This document shows positions 9,116 to 16,959 of a DNA stretch of 64,000 bases, in pieces. The notes beneath the pieces were generated by a model. The model did not search any database. It was not told the origin of the DNA and worked only from the letters and a program-made list of their open reading frames with translations. The position numbers and the translations under genes are program-made. Each line of letters starts with the position of its first letter. The stretch's first letter is position 1. This DNA is from Persicitalea jodogahamensis (lineage in GTDB: Bacteria > Bacteroidota > Bacteroidia > Cytophagales > Spirosomataceae), in contig NZ_BMXF01000004.1 in assembly GCF_014651615.1 (NCBI RefSeq), forward strand, positions 310,001 through 374,000. Direction: 5' to 3'.

Positions 9116-9123
9116 CAAAGGTA
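9116..9123 (-). promoter_or_regulatory. -7 box of the tRNA-like RNA
   Basis: Reads TACCTTTG on the minus strand, matching TAnnTTTG, about 64 bases before the tRNA-like body. It implies a transcript of roughly 260 nt ending at the terminator at 8842-8878. No -33 box is evident. Confidence 0.4.
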
Positions 9124-9232
9124 AGGGACTAAAATTTAATTTTAAAATATTTTTATAAAAAAGTCTTAAAATTTAGATGTATCGCATTTATTTACCCTAT
9201 TTATTGAATTTTTTTGAACTATCGAGTGAATA

Positions 9233-9703
9233 ATGAGTAAAAATTTAGAAATTGATAATACCGATTTGCGGATTTTGTCGCTATTGATGGAAAATGCCGG
9301 ACTAGCTTATACCGAAATCGGAAAGCGCGTACACGTATCTGGCGGGACAGTGCACGTCAGAATGAAGAAAATGGAGCAATTGGGCATCGTCAAGGGCTCG
9401 CAATTGATCATCGATCCCGCAAAATTGGGTTGGGACATCAGTGCTTTTCTGGGTGTGTACCTTGACAAAAGCTCGCTCTACGAAAATGTAGCGGCTGATT
9501 TAGAGAAAATTCCCGAGGTTGTAAATATTCACTATACGACTGGTGTGTACAGTCTTTTTGCAAAGATAGTCTGCCGTGACACCGGGCATTTGCGCGAAGT
9601 ACTTCATGATAAAATACAGAAAGTCAAGGGGATTCAGCGTACCGAAACGATTATTTCGCTTGAAGAGCGTATCAATCGGTCTATCCCGCTTGAGGAAGAT
9701 TGA
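9233..9703 (+). CDS. Lrp/AsnC family transcriptional regulator
   Basis: A 156-residue feast/famine regulator. The N-terminal winged helix (about 5-60, with TEIGKRVHVSGGTVHVRMKKM as recognition region) is followed by the RAM ligand-binding domain (about 70-145), which oligomerises and usually binds amino acids. This form is highly conserved among Bacteroidetes and generally stands alone, as here. It diverges from the structured RNA on the opposite strand. The start ATG is preceded by an AT-rich region without a clear TAnnTTTG box. Confidence 0.9.
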   Translation: MSKNLEIDNTDLRILSLLMENAGLAYTEIGKRVHVSGGTVHVRMKKMEQLGIVKGSQLIIDPAKLGWDISAFLGVYLDKSSLYENVAADLEKIPEVVNIHYTTGVYSLFAKIVCRDTGHLREVLHDKIQKVKGIQRTETIISLEERINRSIPLEED

Positions 9704-9745
9704 AAATTATTTTCCAAAGTTTTTTCTATATATAAAAAACTTATA

Positions 9746-9753
9746 TATATTTG
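9746..9753 (+). promoter_or_regulatory. -7 box of the padR-tonB pair, inside an AT inverted repeat
   Basis: TATATTTG matches TAnnTTTG. It overlaps the right arm of an AT-rich repeat (TATATATA at 9727-9734 and 9742-9749), a plausible but unproven autoregulatory site for the PadR protein encoded 83 bases downstream. Confidence 0.4.
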
Positions 9754-9835
9754 TACATGCACCCTTGTTTAGGGTAGTTTATTAAAATAATCATTCAAAC
9801 CAAGCAATCGCTGCCGCGGAGGCCAAACATAACAA

Positions 9836-10207
9836 ATGGAAAAAAGCACAAGTAACGAGTACGTACGCGGAACCTTGAAGACAATCGTTTTGAACTTACT
9901 TTCAGACTGTGACCGAATGTACGGCTATGAGATTACACAACAAGTGACCGAACGCACAGCTGGTGAAATTAACCTGACTTTCGGCGCTCTGTATCCGGTA
10001 CTTCATAAATTAGAACAGGAAGGATTGCTGGTTACTGAATCAGAAGCAGTGGATGGCCGGATGCGTAAGTACTATTCGCTCACCACCCAGGGAACCGAAA
10101 CTGCCCGCACCAAAACGAGTGACCTCGAACGCTTCATGGAAGCCATGAAGCTGCTGCTCTCGCCTCCCGGCGAAGCTACCCCGAGTCTGGTTCCGAAAGG
10201 AAATTAG
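9836..10207 (+). CDS. PadR family transcriptional regulator
   Basis: A 123-residue winged-helix repressor. The PadR domain covers about residues 10-85 with the family pattern MYGYEITQQVTERT...LTFGALYPVLHKLEQEGLL. PadR proteins commonly repress a neighbouring membrane protein gene. Here the next gene, 52 bases downstream on the same strand, encodes a TonB-like protein whose first ~90 residues look like the small helical domain often found on PadR-linked proteins. The pair is therefore probably one regulated unit. Confidence 0.88.
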   Translation: MEKSTSNEYVRGTLKTIVLNLLSDCDRMYGYEITQQVTERTAGEINLTFGALYPVLHKLEQEGLLVTESEAVDGRMRKYYSLTTQGTETARTKTSDLERFMEAMKLLLSPPGEATPSLVPKGN

Positions 10208-10259
10208 GCTACCCATGAATCAAATCACTTTGCCCTTATAGAGCTTTACCTCAATCGAT

Positions 10260-11285
10260 ATGAAACGTCTGACCGATTTCCGCCTTGCAGAATTGAATCG
10301 CTATCTGGAAACAAGCGGCCTTAGTGATGCCCTAATGCCCGAACTTCTCGATCATCTGGCGTGTGAAGCAGAGGAACGACTTTGGGCTGGTAAACCGCTG
10401 GAGGAAGTGATCGAGTCATTGAGGAAAGAGGTAGACCCCGATGTATTATTGGATTTGAGTCTTAACCATAAACATCTGTTAGCCATGAATGAATCATTGA
10501 ACGACATCGTTTTCGAGAATCGCAACAAGCTCTACGGAGCCTATGCCCTGCGCCGTGACTACGGCGGCAACGTTCAGCGCGCCACCATTATTGGCGTTGG
10601 GATTTTTCTATTGATGTTTCTGCTGCCGGAGTTGTACGCCCGACTTAAAACTACCGATGAAAAGGACATTGCGTTCATGGTAGAGGCCAAAACCATTAAG
10701 ATAACCCCAGAGAAAATTACGCCGATTGCGCCGCCTGTGGTTGAACCAACGCCACCCACAGCAAAGACAGTTCGCTCCCGGCCCTATGAAGTCATGCCTG
10801 ACGAACAAGTCCCTATCGAAATGCCACCGCCCACAGTTGAAATGCTGGAGAACGCACAGACCGGGCAGGCAAATGTGGATGGAGAATCATTCATGGAATT
10901 TGTGGTTCCGCCCGCCGAGGCGGCGGGAACCGGCAAAGGGGATGTAATTGAGGTGAAACCCGAGGAGGAAAAAACGCTCCTTTTTGCCGAACAGCAACCA
11001 CAATTTTTTGGGGGAAGTCAGGCGTTTGCCAATTTTCTGCAAAAAAACTTAAAGTACCCGCGCGCTGCCGCTCAGGCTGGAATCCAGGGAAAGGTATTCG
11101 TCGAGTTCACTGTAAGCACCGACGGCAAAATCGAAAAGGCAAAAACTATCAAGGGCATCGGATTTGGCTGCGACGAAGAGGCCATCCGAGTGGTCAACAT
11201 GATGCCCGATTGGCTTCCCGGCAAGCAATCGGGAGTGCCCGTGCGCGTTCGGTTCACGCTGCCCATTGCCTTTCAATTGGAGTAA
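10260..11285 (+). CDS. Energy transducer TonB-like protein with extra N-terminal helical domain
   Basis: A 341-residue inner-membrane protein. Residues 1-75 are soluble and helical (EEVIESLRKEVDPDV) and resemble the permease-prefix/HAAS-type domain that accompanies PadR regulators. Residues 80-100 hold the FENRNKLYGAYALRRDY segment typical of Bacteroidetes TonB, followed by a TM helix (about 107-125), a Pro/Glu-rich periplasmic linker (about 145-225) and a C-terminal TonB domain (about 245-341, YPRAAAQAGIQGKVFVEF). TonB normally transmits proton-motive force to outer-membrane receptors; no receptor gene is adjacent. A terminator hairpin follows. Confidence 0.87.
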   Translation: MKRLTDFRLAELNRYLETSGLSDALMPELLDHLACEAEERLWAGKPLEEVIESLRKEVDPDVLLDLSLNHKHLLAMNESLNDIVFENRNKLYGAYALRRDYGGNVQRATIIGVGIFLLMFLLPELYARLKTTDEKDIAFMVEAKTIKITPEKITPIAPPVVEPTPPTAKTVRSRPYEVMPDEQVPIEMPPPTVEMLENAQTGQANVDGESFMEFVVPPAEAAGTGKGDVIEVKPEEEKTLLFAEQQPQFFGGSQAFANFLQKNLKYPRAAAQAGIQGKVFVEFTVSTDGKIEKAKTIKGIGFGCDEEAIRVVNMMPDWLPGKQSGVPVRVRFTLPIAFQLE

Positions 11286-11346
11286 GGATCTGCATTTCGA
11301 GTGTATGGTCACCAGGACTGATACGAATGGGCTATTTTATTTTTGA

Positions 11347-11385
11347 AGGAAATCCCTGCCATATGGCAGGGATTTCCTAGTTTTG
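11347..11385 (+). terminator. Terminator after the padR-tonB pair
   Basis: A perfect inverted repeat centred near 11362 (AGGAAATCCCTGCCA and its complement) followed by TTTT. A second small hairpin (GGAAAGGG/CCCTTTCC) follows at about 11386-11407. Confidence 0.8.
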
Positions 11386-11441
11386 GGAAAGGGTAACGCC
11401 CTTTCCTCAACAACCTTCCTTTTACTTACGCACAAGAATAA

Positions 11442-11960
11442 TTGTACTCCATAGTTGATATTGAAACTACAGGTGGTGTTGCCGGAAAAGGCCGGATCAC
11501 TGAAATTGCCATATTCCGCCATGACGGCCATCAGATCGTGGACTCTTTCCAATCGCTTGTAAATCCGCAGACGTTCATTCCCCCGTTTATCACGAGGCTC
11601 ACCGGGATCGATAACCATATGGTGAAAGACGCTCCCACCTTTGAGGAAATAGCTGATTCTGTCCGCGCCCTGACGCTTGATGCCTGGTTTGTAGCTCATA
11701 ATGTGAGCTTTGACTTCAATTTTATCAGGAAGGAGTTTCAGATGCTCGACGAATACTTTGAGCGGGATAAGCTTTGTACAGTGCGTTTGAGTCGAAAAAT
11801 CTTCCCTGGCTACAGATCGTACAGTTTAGGGAATTTATGCCAGAGTCTTGAAATTCAAATTAAGGATCGCCACCGTGCGGCGGGCGATGCGGCCGCTACG
11901 GTGAGGCTGTTTGAAATGTTACTCAGGGCAGACACTTCGGCGCTGATTCCAGTGGACTAA
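11442..11960 (+). CDS. DEDDh 3'-5' exonuclease domain protein (DnaQ-like)
   Basis: A 172-residue single-domain nuclease of the DNA polymerase III epsilon superfamily. The ExoI motif VDIETTGG (D6, E8), ExoII HNVSFDFNF and ExoIII HRAAGDA are present, so the metal-binding set is complete. The start is a TTG at 11442: an in-frame TAA stop immediately precedes it and the family N-terminus (MYSIVDIETTG) begins exactly there. Many Bacteroidetes relatives carry a C-terminal GIY-YIG domain; this one stops after the exonuclease domain. It probably acts in DNA repair or proofreading-type trimming. Confidence 0.85.
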   Translation: MYSIVDIETTGGVAGKGRITEIAIFRHDGHQIVDSFQSLVNPQTFIPPFITRLTGIDNHMVKDAPTFEEIADSVRALTLDAWFVAHNVSFDFNFIRKEFQMLDEYFERDKLCTVRLSRKIFPGYRSYSLGNLCQSLEIQIKDRHRAAGDAAATVRLFEMLLRADTSALIPVD

Positions 11961-12038
11961 ATTCTAAGGCCGGAATTGCTGATGGCACAGTTTTGATAGG
12001 CATATCTGCATCAAACTTCACCATAAATTGCAGATAAC

Positions 12039-12221
12039 ATGAAAGCCCTGGCCAACTCCATCAACTACCTCGTAATCTTTTTAATAGCTATTACACTTGT
12101 CAGCTGCGAACTGGCGGGAGATATTTTCGAAGGCGGCGTCTGGACGGGCGTGATACTGGTCTTTGTTGTGATCGGTGTAGTTATCTACGGAATTTCCCGA
12201 TTATTTGGCGGCGGCAAATAA
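12039..12221 (+). CDS. Small lipoprotein-like membrane protein (60 aa)
   Basis: A 60-residue protein with an N-terminal hydrophobic stretch ending in a possible lipobox (LVSC, Cys23), then a short loop and a second TM helix (about 35-53), ending GGGK. Such tiny proteins are common in Cytophagales and are of unknown function. Codon use and the ATG preceded by a purine-rich tract support a real gene. It sits between a nuclease gene and a convergent desaturase gene, 9 bases from the latter's stop. Confidence 0.65.
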   Translation: MKALANSINYLVIFLIAITLVSCELAGDIFEGGVWTGVILVFVVIGVVIYGISRLFGGGK

Positions 12222-12230
12222 GGGAATCCA

Positions 12231-13343
12231 TCATCCAATAGCCTCATTCCAATCAGGTAGGTTGCCAAACCGCCGAAGGGTTGACACGTGGGAGAGTAAA
12301 GCTTCATTGAAAGTTTCATTTTCCAAGTACACGAGTCCGAACTCCTCGGCGGTCTCTTTTACGATCGGGGCGATTGATGGATAATGTACATGGCAGATGC
12401 GGGGAAAGAGGTGGTGCTCCACCTGAAAGTTCAGCCCACCTACATACCAGGAAAGCCATTTATTGCGACGGGAGAAATTAACGGTAGTTTGTAATTGGTG
12501 AATAGCCCAGTCGTTTTCGATAATGCCTTTTTCGTTAGGTTGAGGATGATCCGTTCCTTCCACGGTATGCGCGAGCTGAAAAATCACTGTCAGAATCAGG
12601 CCGGCGGTAAAGTGCATAAGCAAAAAGCCGCCTAATATCTCACCAAAGGGTATGCCAAACAGGTAGATCGGGACCAGGAAAAAGATCCCGAAATAAATGG
12701 CTTTCATCAAAATCAATTTGATGAGTGTTACTGTATTCTCCTTCCTGGTCTGGGTGTTTACCCCTGATTTGGTAAAGGAAACATGCTGGACAAAGTCTTT
12801 GGCAACTACCCAGTAAAGCGTCAGTATACCATAAAAGAAAAAGGCGTATATCCATTGAAACCGGTGGATGCCCTTCACCTCAGTATGTGGTGAGAGCCGT
12901 ACGATGAGTCTGTCCTGAATGTCTTCGTCCATCGGCACCACATTGGTAAACATGTGGTGAAGTGTGTTATGCTGTAGCTTCCAGTTAAGTACGCCACCAC
13001 CCGCAAGGTTGAGCGAATATCCCATCCACTTGTTTACCGTTTCGTTTGCTGAGTAAGCTCCATGGTTGGCATCATGCATTATGCTCATCCCTATACCACC
13101 AATGCCCAGGCCCATCAACAGCCACAAAGTCAGACTAAGCCACAGGGGAGGGTTAAACACCAAAATGAATATAAAGGGCAAAATGTAGGCACTCAACAAC
13201 ACGACCGTCTTTAAGATCATTGTGCTGTTGGCATGGCGGCAAAGATTATTTTCAGTGAAATAAGCGTCAACTCTGTTTTTTAAAGTGGGGAAAAATTTGT
13301 TTTTGTCTTTATTGACAAAGCGTATCCTTGGTTTTTGTTTCAT
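12231..13343 (-). CDS. Front-end type fatty acid desaturase
   Basis: Membrane-bound di-iron acyl desaturase of 370 residues that inserts a cis double bond in a fatty acyl chain, likely for membrane fluidity. All three histidine boxes are present: HDANH (H90-H94), HNTLHH (H125-H130) and QVEHH near residue 310. The Q in the last box is typical of the linoleoyl-CoA/delta-6-like group. Four hydrophobic helices lie around residues 42-90 and 210-260. No cytochrome b5 domain is fused. A TetR-like operator lies 11 bases upstream of the ATG. Confidence 0.92.
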   Translation of the reverse strand: MKQKPRIRFVNKDKNKFFPTLKNRVDAYFTENNLCRHANSTMILKTVVLLSAYILPFIFILVFNPPLWLSLTLWLLMGLGIGGIGMSIMHDANHGAYSANETVNKWMGYSLNLAGGGVLNWKLQHNTLHHMFTNVVPMDEDIQDRLIVRLSPHTEVKGIHRFQWIYAFFFYGILTLYWVVAKDFVQHVSFTKSGVNTQTRKENTVTLIKLILMKAIYFGIFFLVPIYLFGIPFGEILGGFLLMHFTAGLILTVIFQLAHTVEGTDHPQPNEKGIIENDWAIHQLQTTVNFSRRNKWLSWYVGGLNFQVEHHLFPRICHVHYPSIAPIVKETAEEFGLVYLENETFNEALLSHVSTLRRFGNLPDWNEAIG

Positions 13344-13353
13344 GGAGATTGTT

Positions 13354-13369
13354 TTTACCGAACGGTAAA
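13354..13369. promoter_or_regulatory. TetR-type operator before the desaturase gene
   Basis: TTTACCG-AA-CGGTAAA is a perfect 7-base palindrome with a 2-base spacer, the form recognised by many TetR/FadR-like repressors of lipid genes. It lies between the candidate -7 box (13393-13400) and the start codon, where a bound repressor would block transcription. No TetR gene is in this window. Confidence 0.6.
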
Positions 13370-13716
13370 GGCGCTGGAAGCAGACTTAATCGCAAATGTA
13401 ATTGATTTTAGGCTTAGTGTATCGTTCAAAAGTAACGGAAAGATATGTATTTAGGACCCAGCGGATGGGAAAACGTAAAGATTTATAAATTGAGCCCTGA
13501 GAGACTGCGGATGAAAAGGTCTCGGAAGAGAAACTAGGAATATTGAAGATACAGGCATATAACGAACATAACGAACCGGCTTCTAATATGTTTCAAAATG
13601 CCGGATCGTATCGATTCTACTTATTTTTTAAAAAAGTGGTGTTGATGCTTGCGTAAATGATTTCTGACCTGCATATTTGCACTCCGATTCGGAATGAGGG
13701 ATCGGAAGACACAAGC
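13370..13716. other. Gene-free stretch between desaturase and tRNA-Ala
   Basis: These 347 bases hold two candidate minus-strand -7 boxes for the desaturase (13393-13400 TACATTTG; 13427-13434 TACTTTTG). Nothing else is recognisable; the tRNA promoter should lie near its right end. Confidence 0.5.
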
Positions 13717-13793
<77 letters not shown>

Positions 13794-13794
13794 G

Positions 13795-13827
13795 AGCGGC
13801 GGTACACATGTGTACCGCCGCTTTTTT
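13795..13827 (+). terminator. Terminator of tRNA-Ala
   Basis: A perfect 14-base palindrome (13795-13822) followed by six T. Confidence 0.9.
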
Positions 13828-13842
13828 GCGTATTTATCAACC

Positions 13843-13877
13843 AAAAAAATCGGGAGTAGCATATGCCACTCCCGATT
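13843..13877 (-). terminator. Terminator of the 13904-14284 gene
   Basis: Stem AATCGGGAGT/ACTCCCGATT (13848-13877) followed on the minus strand by a run of T. Confidence 0.85.
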
Positions 13878-13903
13878 CCTCAATACACTCTTCAAAAATC
13901 TGT

Positions 13904-14284
13904 TTATTCAAAGGTGAGCATTCGCTCAACTACCGTTTCCTGGCTGGTGATGGTGAATTCTTTCTCCATTTTTTCACCTTTCCCTACCACCGAGATTTTG
14001 TATGCTCCGTCTTGGAGTCCCTGCAGGTTGAACTTTATGCAGGCTTTCTTCTCCTTTTTACCAATACTCTGGCGGGCCAGCAAATCGCCGTTTGCATTCG
14101 TGACGAGAACCGCAACATAATTGGCGACTGATTTCTCAACGTTGACGTTTACTCCGCCGTCGATGTTCTTGTAGATGACTGCGCCGAAGGTAGTAGGCTT
14201 TTTGGCATTGTCACCAGGACCGGCGAATGCTACTGTTGTACCGAGCGCCAGAGCGCAGATCAGGGTTTTGATGGACTTTTTCAT
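13904..14284 (-). CDS. Small secreted protein, beta-sandwich-like, unknown function
   Basis: A 126-residue protein with a clear Sec signal peptide (about 1-21, cleavage after AFA). The mature part alternates hydrophobic and polar residues in strands and contains NLQGLQDGAYKISVVGKGEKMEKEF, which resembles Ig-like secreted proteins (DUF3244-like) common in Bacteroidetes. Function is not known. It has its own terminator and about 190 bases of upstream space, so it is probably monocistronic. Confidence 0.75.
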   Translation of the reverse strand: MKKSIKTLICALALGTTVAFAGPGDNAKKPTTFGAVIYKNIDGGVNVNVEKSVANYVAVLVTNANGDLLARQSIGKKEKKACIKFNLQGLQDGAYKISVVGKGEKMEKEFTITSQETVVERMLTFE

Positions 14285-14470
14285 GGCTTTGTAGTTTTTG
14301 GTTTTGGCTAATGTTTGTCGTTGTTGACTCTACAAAGATGGGGTATTGGAAGGTACTATGTATAACAAAGTACATAGGCGGTATTTTTCAGGGAGGAAAG
14401 GAAAATCGATGAAAGCTACGATATCAATAGCTCAGCCTATAGACCATAGGCTGCATTACAGGGTGGGGTT

Positions 14471-15142
14471 TCACATTTCTAGCTTTGTCAGCAGAGCCAC
14501 CACATCTTGTTCGGAACGAAGATTGAGGTTGTGATTTTTAATGATCTCACTGGCAATTTTGGCATCAGGAAGTTTGGAAAGCAGGTTTCGCTCATTGAGT
14601 TTCACCGAAATGATGCTTCCTTCGGGCTCTTGCAGGAATAGGTCTTCACTTTTGAAATACTCGTAGTCGTAACTCACATTCTCGTTGTAGCCATTGCGCT
14701 CCACCTTATCAAGCCGGGCATTGTAGCGGCGTAGGAGCTTCGTGCTTATTCCCGAATAAAGCGCTTCATAGTACTGGTTTTTCAAACGCACGAACAATCG
14801 GTCCCCGATTCTGAAAGACTCGGGATATATGATTTTTTCAACGGAATCCACACTCACTACCACATAGTCTTCCACCATATTGTAATTGAGGGGGAATCGC
14901 AGCGCATTGCCTTTATGAGTCGGTAAAGTGCCCGATTGCCAGTCAGCAAACAGAAAGGGTGAACCCTTTATCCCCACAGTGCGGTAGCTGTTGTTCTGGT
15001 TATCGGTACGATAGTCGTACTGCTGCCCCCGGAAGGTGAAACGGTGGACATCGGTGGTTGAGTCGTAGGAGATCTCCTGCTGTCCGAAAGCCGTTGTGAT
15101 TGAGAAAAGTAAAAGTACAGAAAGGTAAGTGGCTGATCTCAT
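14471..15142 (-). CDS. Secreted protein of unknown function
   Basis: A 223-residue protein with a Sec signal peptide (about 1-20, ending AFGQ). The mature chain is rich in aromatic and basic residues with several YE/YD repeats; I recognise no domain. It lies downstream of the GNAT-nitrilase gene but a strong hairpin at 15179-15211 separates them, so it is likely transcribed alone. Confidence 0.7.
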   Translation of the reverse strand: MRSATYLSVLLLFSITTAFGQQEISYDSTTDVHRFTFRGQQYDYRTDNQNNSYRTVGIKGSPFLFADWQSGTLPTHKGNALRFPLNYNMVEDYVVVSVDSVEKIIYPESFRIGDRLFVRLKNQYYEALYSGISTKLLRRYNARLDKVERNGYNENVSYDYEYFKSEDLFLQEPEGSIISVKLNERNLLSKLPDAKIASEIIKNHNLNLRSEQDVVALLTKLEM

Positions 15143-15178
15143 GGCTGAATGGGTTTGTTAAGCGGCCTACCAAGATAC

Positions 15179-15211
15179 AAAAAAAGGAGAGAAATGTTTC
15201 TCTCCTTTTTT
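15179..15211 (-). terminator. Terminator of the GNAT-nitrilase gene
   Basis: A near-perfect 14-base stem (AAAAAGGAGAGAAA/TTTCTCTCCTTTTT) with a 2-base loop and T-tracts on both strands. Confidence 0.85.
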
Positions 15212-15233
15212 ACAATAAGTTGGTTGCCACTAA

Positions 15234-16793
15234 CTACATAGTACCATCAGATAATAACACACCTTTGGGTTTCGACTTGGACTTTTTCCGCATCACCACG
15301 TCATAAAGGTCGGTGCGGCGGTCTTTCATGATCTGCACCGAACCGTGCTCGTGCAATTCCTTCAACTGTAGCAAATCCACATCTACTATAAGCATGATTT
15401 CGGTATTGGCGGTAGCCTCTGCTTTGATTGTATTTGTGGGGAACTGGAAGTCAGAAGGAGTGAATACTGCCGATTGAGCGTAGTGAATGTCCATGTTCTC
15501 TACGCGGGGTAGATTCCCAACGCAACCCGATATGGCCACGTAACACTCGTTCTCAATAGCTCTTGCCATAGCGCAGTTTCTAACCCGCATATAACCATTC
15601 TGGGTATCGGTAAGGAAGGGGACGAAAAGAATTTCCATACCCTGCCTTGCCAGCAGACGACTCAGTTCGGGGAATTCGATATCGTAGCAAATCACAATGC
15701 CGATTTTCCCGCAATCGGTGTCGAATACCCTGACCTCGTCACCTCCCACCATGCCGTAGTGGCGAACCTCGTTGGGCGTAATATGAATTTTCCGGAATTC
15801 CTCGCTGGTACCGTCGCGGCGATAGAGATAGGCAGCATTGTACAATTTGCCGTCCTCTACCAACGGCATCGAGCCTCCTACGATGTTTACATTGTAAGAA
15901 ATGGCAAATTCCTGCATCTTCTTTCGCACCACGTCAGTGTAGTCTGCCAGTTTACGGACAGCCTGCGGTTCGGGCATGTCATTGAACTGGGCCAGCAGCG
16001 GCATATTGAAGAATTCGGGGAATTGAATGAAGTCGGCTTTATAGGAACTTACCGCATCCACAAAAAACTCCACCTGCTCAAAAAAGGCATTGACATCTTT
16101 AAAAAGCCGCATCTGCCATTGAACCACCCCGATTCGAATAATCGAGTCCGAAGGGTTGGTGCGTTTATTGGCGGGCTGAAAATAGATATTGTTCCATTCC
16201 AGTAACGTTGCGTAGTCTTTGGACTCGGTGTCGCCGGGGAGGTAGCTGCTAAGTACCTTCCTGACGTGAAAATCATTAGCCAACTGGAATGTCAGGGTCG
16301 GGTCGTAGAGTTCACGGCGCTTTACCTTATCAATGTACTGCTTCGGAGTCAGTTCCTTGGCGTACGTATTGTAGTTTGGGATGCGCCCCCCGGCCACGAT
16401 ACTACGGAGGTTCAATCGCTCACAGAGTTCTTTCCGGGCATCGTAAAGACGCCGGCCAAGCCGCATGTCGCGGTACTCGGGGTGCACGAATACCTCAATT
16501 CCGTACAACACATCGCCCTTGGGATCATGGGTTTTGAAAGTGTAGTTGCCCGTCACTTCCGCATAGGTGTGCTCATCGCCAAATTTCTCGTAGGTGATGA
16601 TGATCGAAAGCGCCACAGCCACTACTTTTCCGTCGACCTCGACACAAATCTGACCTTCGGGAAATTTACCCAGCAACAGGTCGATTTTCGATTTGCGCCA
16701 GTACTCGCCACCGATGCCCTGATAGGCTTCGATCATGGCCTCTTTCAAGTCGGCATAGTCCTCCTCAACAAGTTCTCTATTTATTATTTTCAT
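15234..16793 (-). CDS. Bifunctional GNAT acetyltransferase / carbon-nitrogen hydrolase
   Basis: A 519-residue cytosolic fusion. Residues 1-150 form a GNAT N-acetyltransferase with the acetyl-CoA-binding RLGRRLYDAR loop. Residues about 220-500 form a nitrilase-superfamily amidase with the catalytic Glu (QFPEF), Lys (RKIHIT) and Cys (VICYDIEFPE). This architecture is widespread in Bacteroidetes; the substrate pair is unknown, though acetylation and amide cleavage of the same type of amine is a reasonable guess. It is flanked by terminators on both sides, so it is monocistronic. Confidence 0.9.
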   Translation of the reverse strand: MKIINRELVEEDYADLKEAMIEAYQGIGGEYWRKSKIDLLLGKFPEGQICVEVDGKVVAVALSIIITYEKFGDEHTYAEVTGNYTFKTHDPKGDVLYGIEVFVHPEYRDMRLGRRLYDARKELCERLNLRSIVAGGRIPNYNTYAKELTPKQYIDKVKRRELYDPTLTFQLANDFHVRKVLSSYLPGDTESKDYATLLEWNNIYFQPANKRTNPSDSIIRIGVVQWQMRLFKDVNAFFEQVEFFVDAVSSYKADFIQFPEFFNMPLLAQFNDMPEPQAVRKLADYTDVVRKKMQEFAISYNVNIVGGSMPLVEDGKLYNAAYLYRRDGTSEEFRKIHITPNEVRHYGMVGGDEVRVFDTDCGKIGIVICYDIEFPELSRLLARQGMEILFVPFLTDTQNGYMRVRNCAMARAIENECYVAISGCVGNLPRVENMDIHYAQSAVFTPSDFQFPTNTIKAEATANTEIMLIVDVDLLQLKELHEHGSVQIMKDRRTDLYDVVMRKKSKSKPKGVLLSDGTM

Positions 16794-16817
16794 ATGATTA
16801 TTTCGGGTGGGTATAAA

Positions 16818-16855
16818 AAATAATTCAACCCAAGGGAAGGTCGGGTTGAATTATT
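16818..16855 (-). terminator. Hairpin terminator upstream of the GNAT-nitrilase gene
   Basis: A perfect 13-base stem (AATAATTCAACCC and complement) followed on the minus strand by TTTTTT; with the hairpin at 16879-16909 it insulates the CHRD genes from the GNAT-nitrilase gene. Confidence 0.75.
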
Positions 16856-16878
16856 CTGCTTTTTACAAAAATACAGAA

Positions 16879-16909
16879 ACCGCCCCGGAATGGCAAATTC
16901 GGGGGCGGT
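16879..16909 (-). terminator. GC-rich hairpin after the first CHRD gene
   Basis: ACCGCCCCGGAA pairs with TTCGGGGGCGGT, about 50 bases after the CHRD stop. The T-tract is weak (TTTCTGTATTTTT), so it is a likely rather than certain terminator. Confidence 0.6.
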
Positions 16910-16959
16910 CTGGGTAAAGTGGCATTGTACGCATTTCAAAGTTTTGGCAACAGGGCCGA

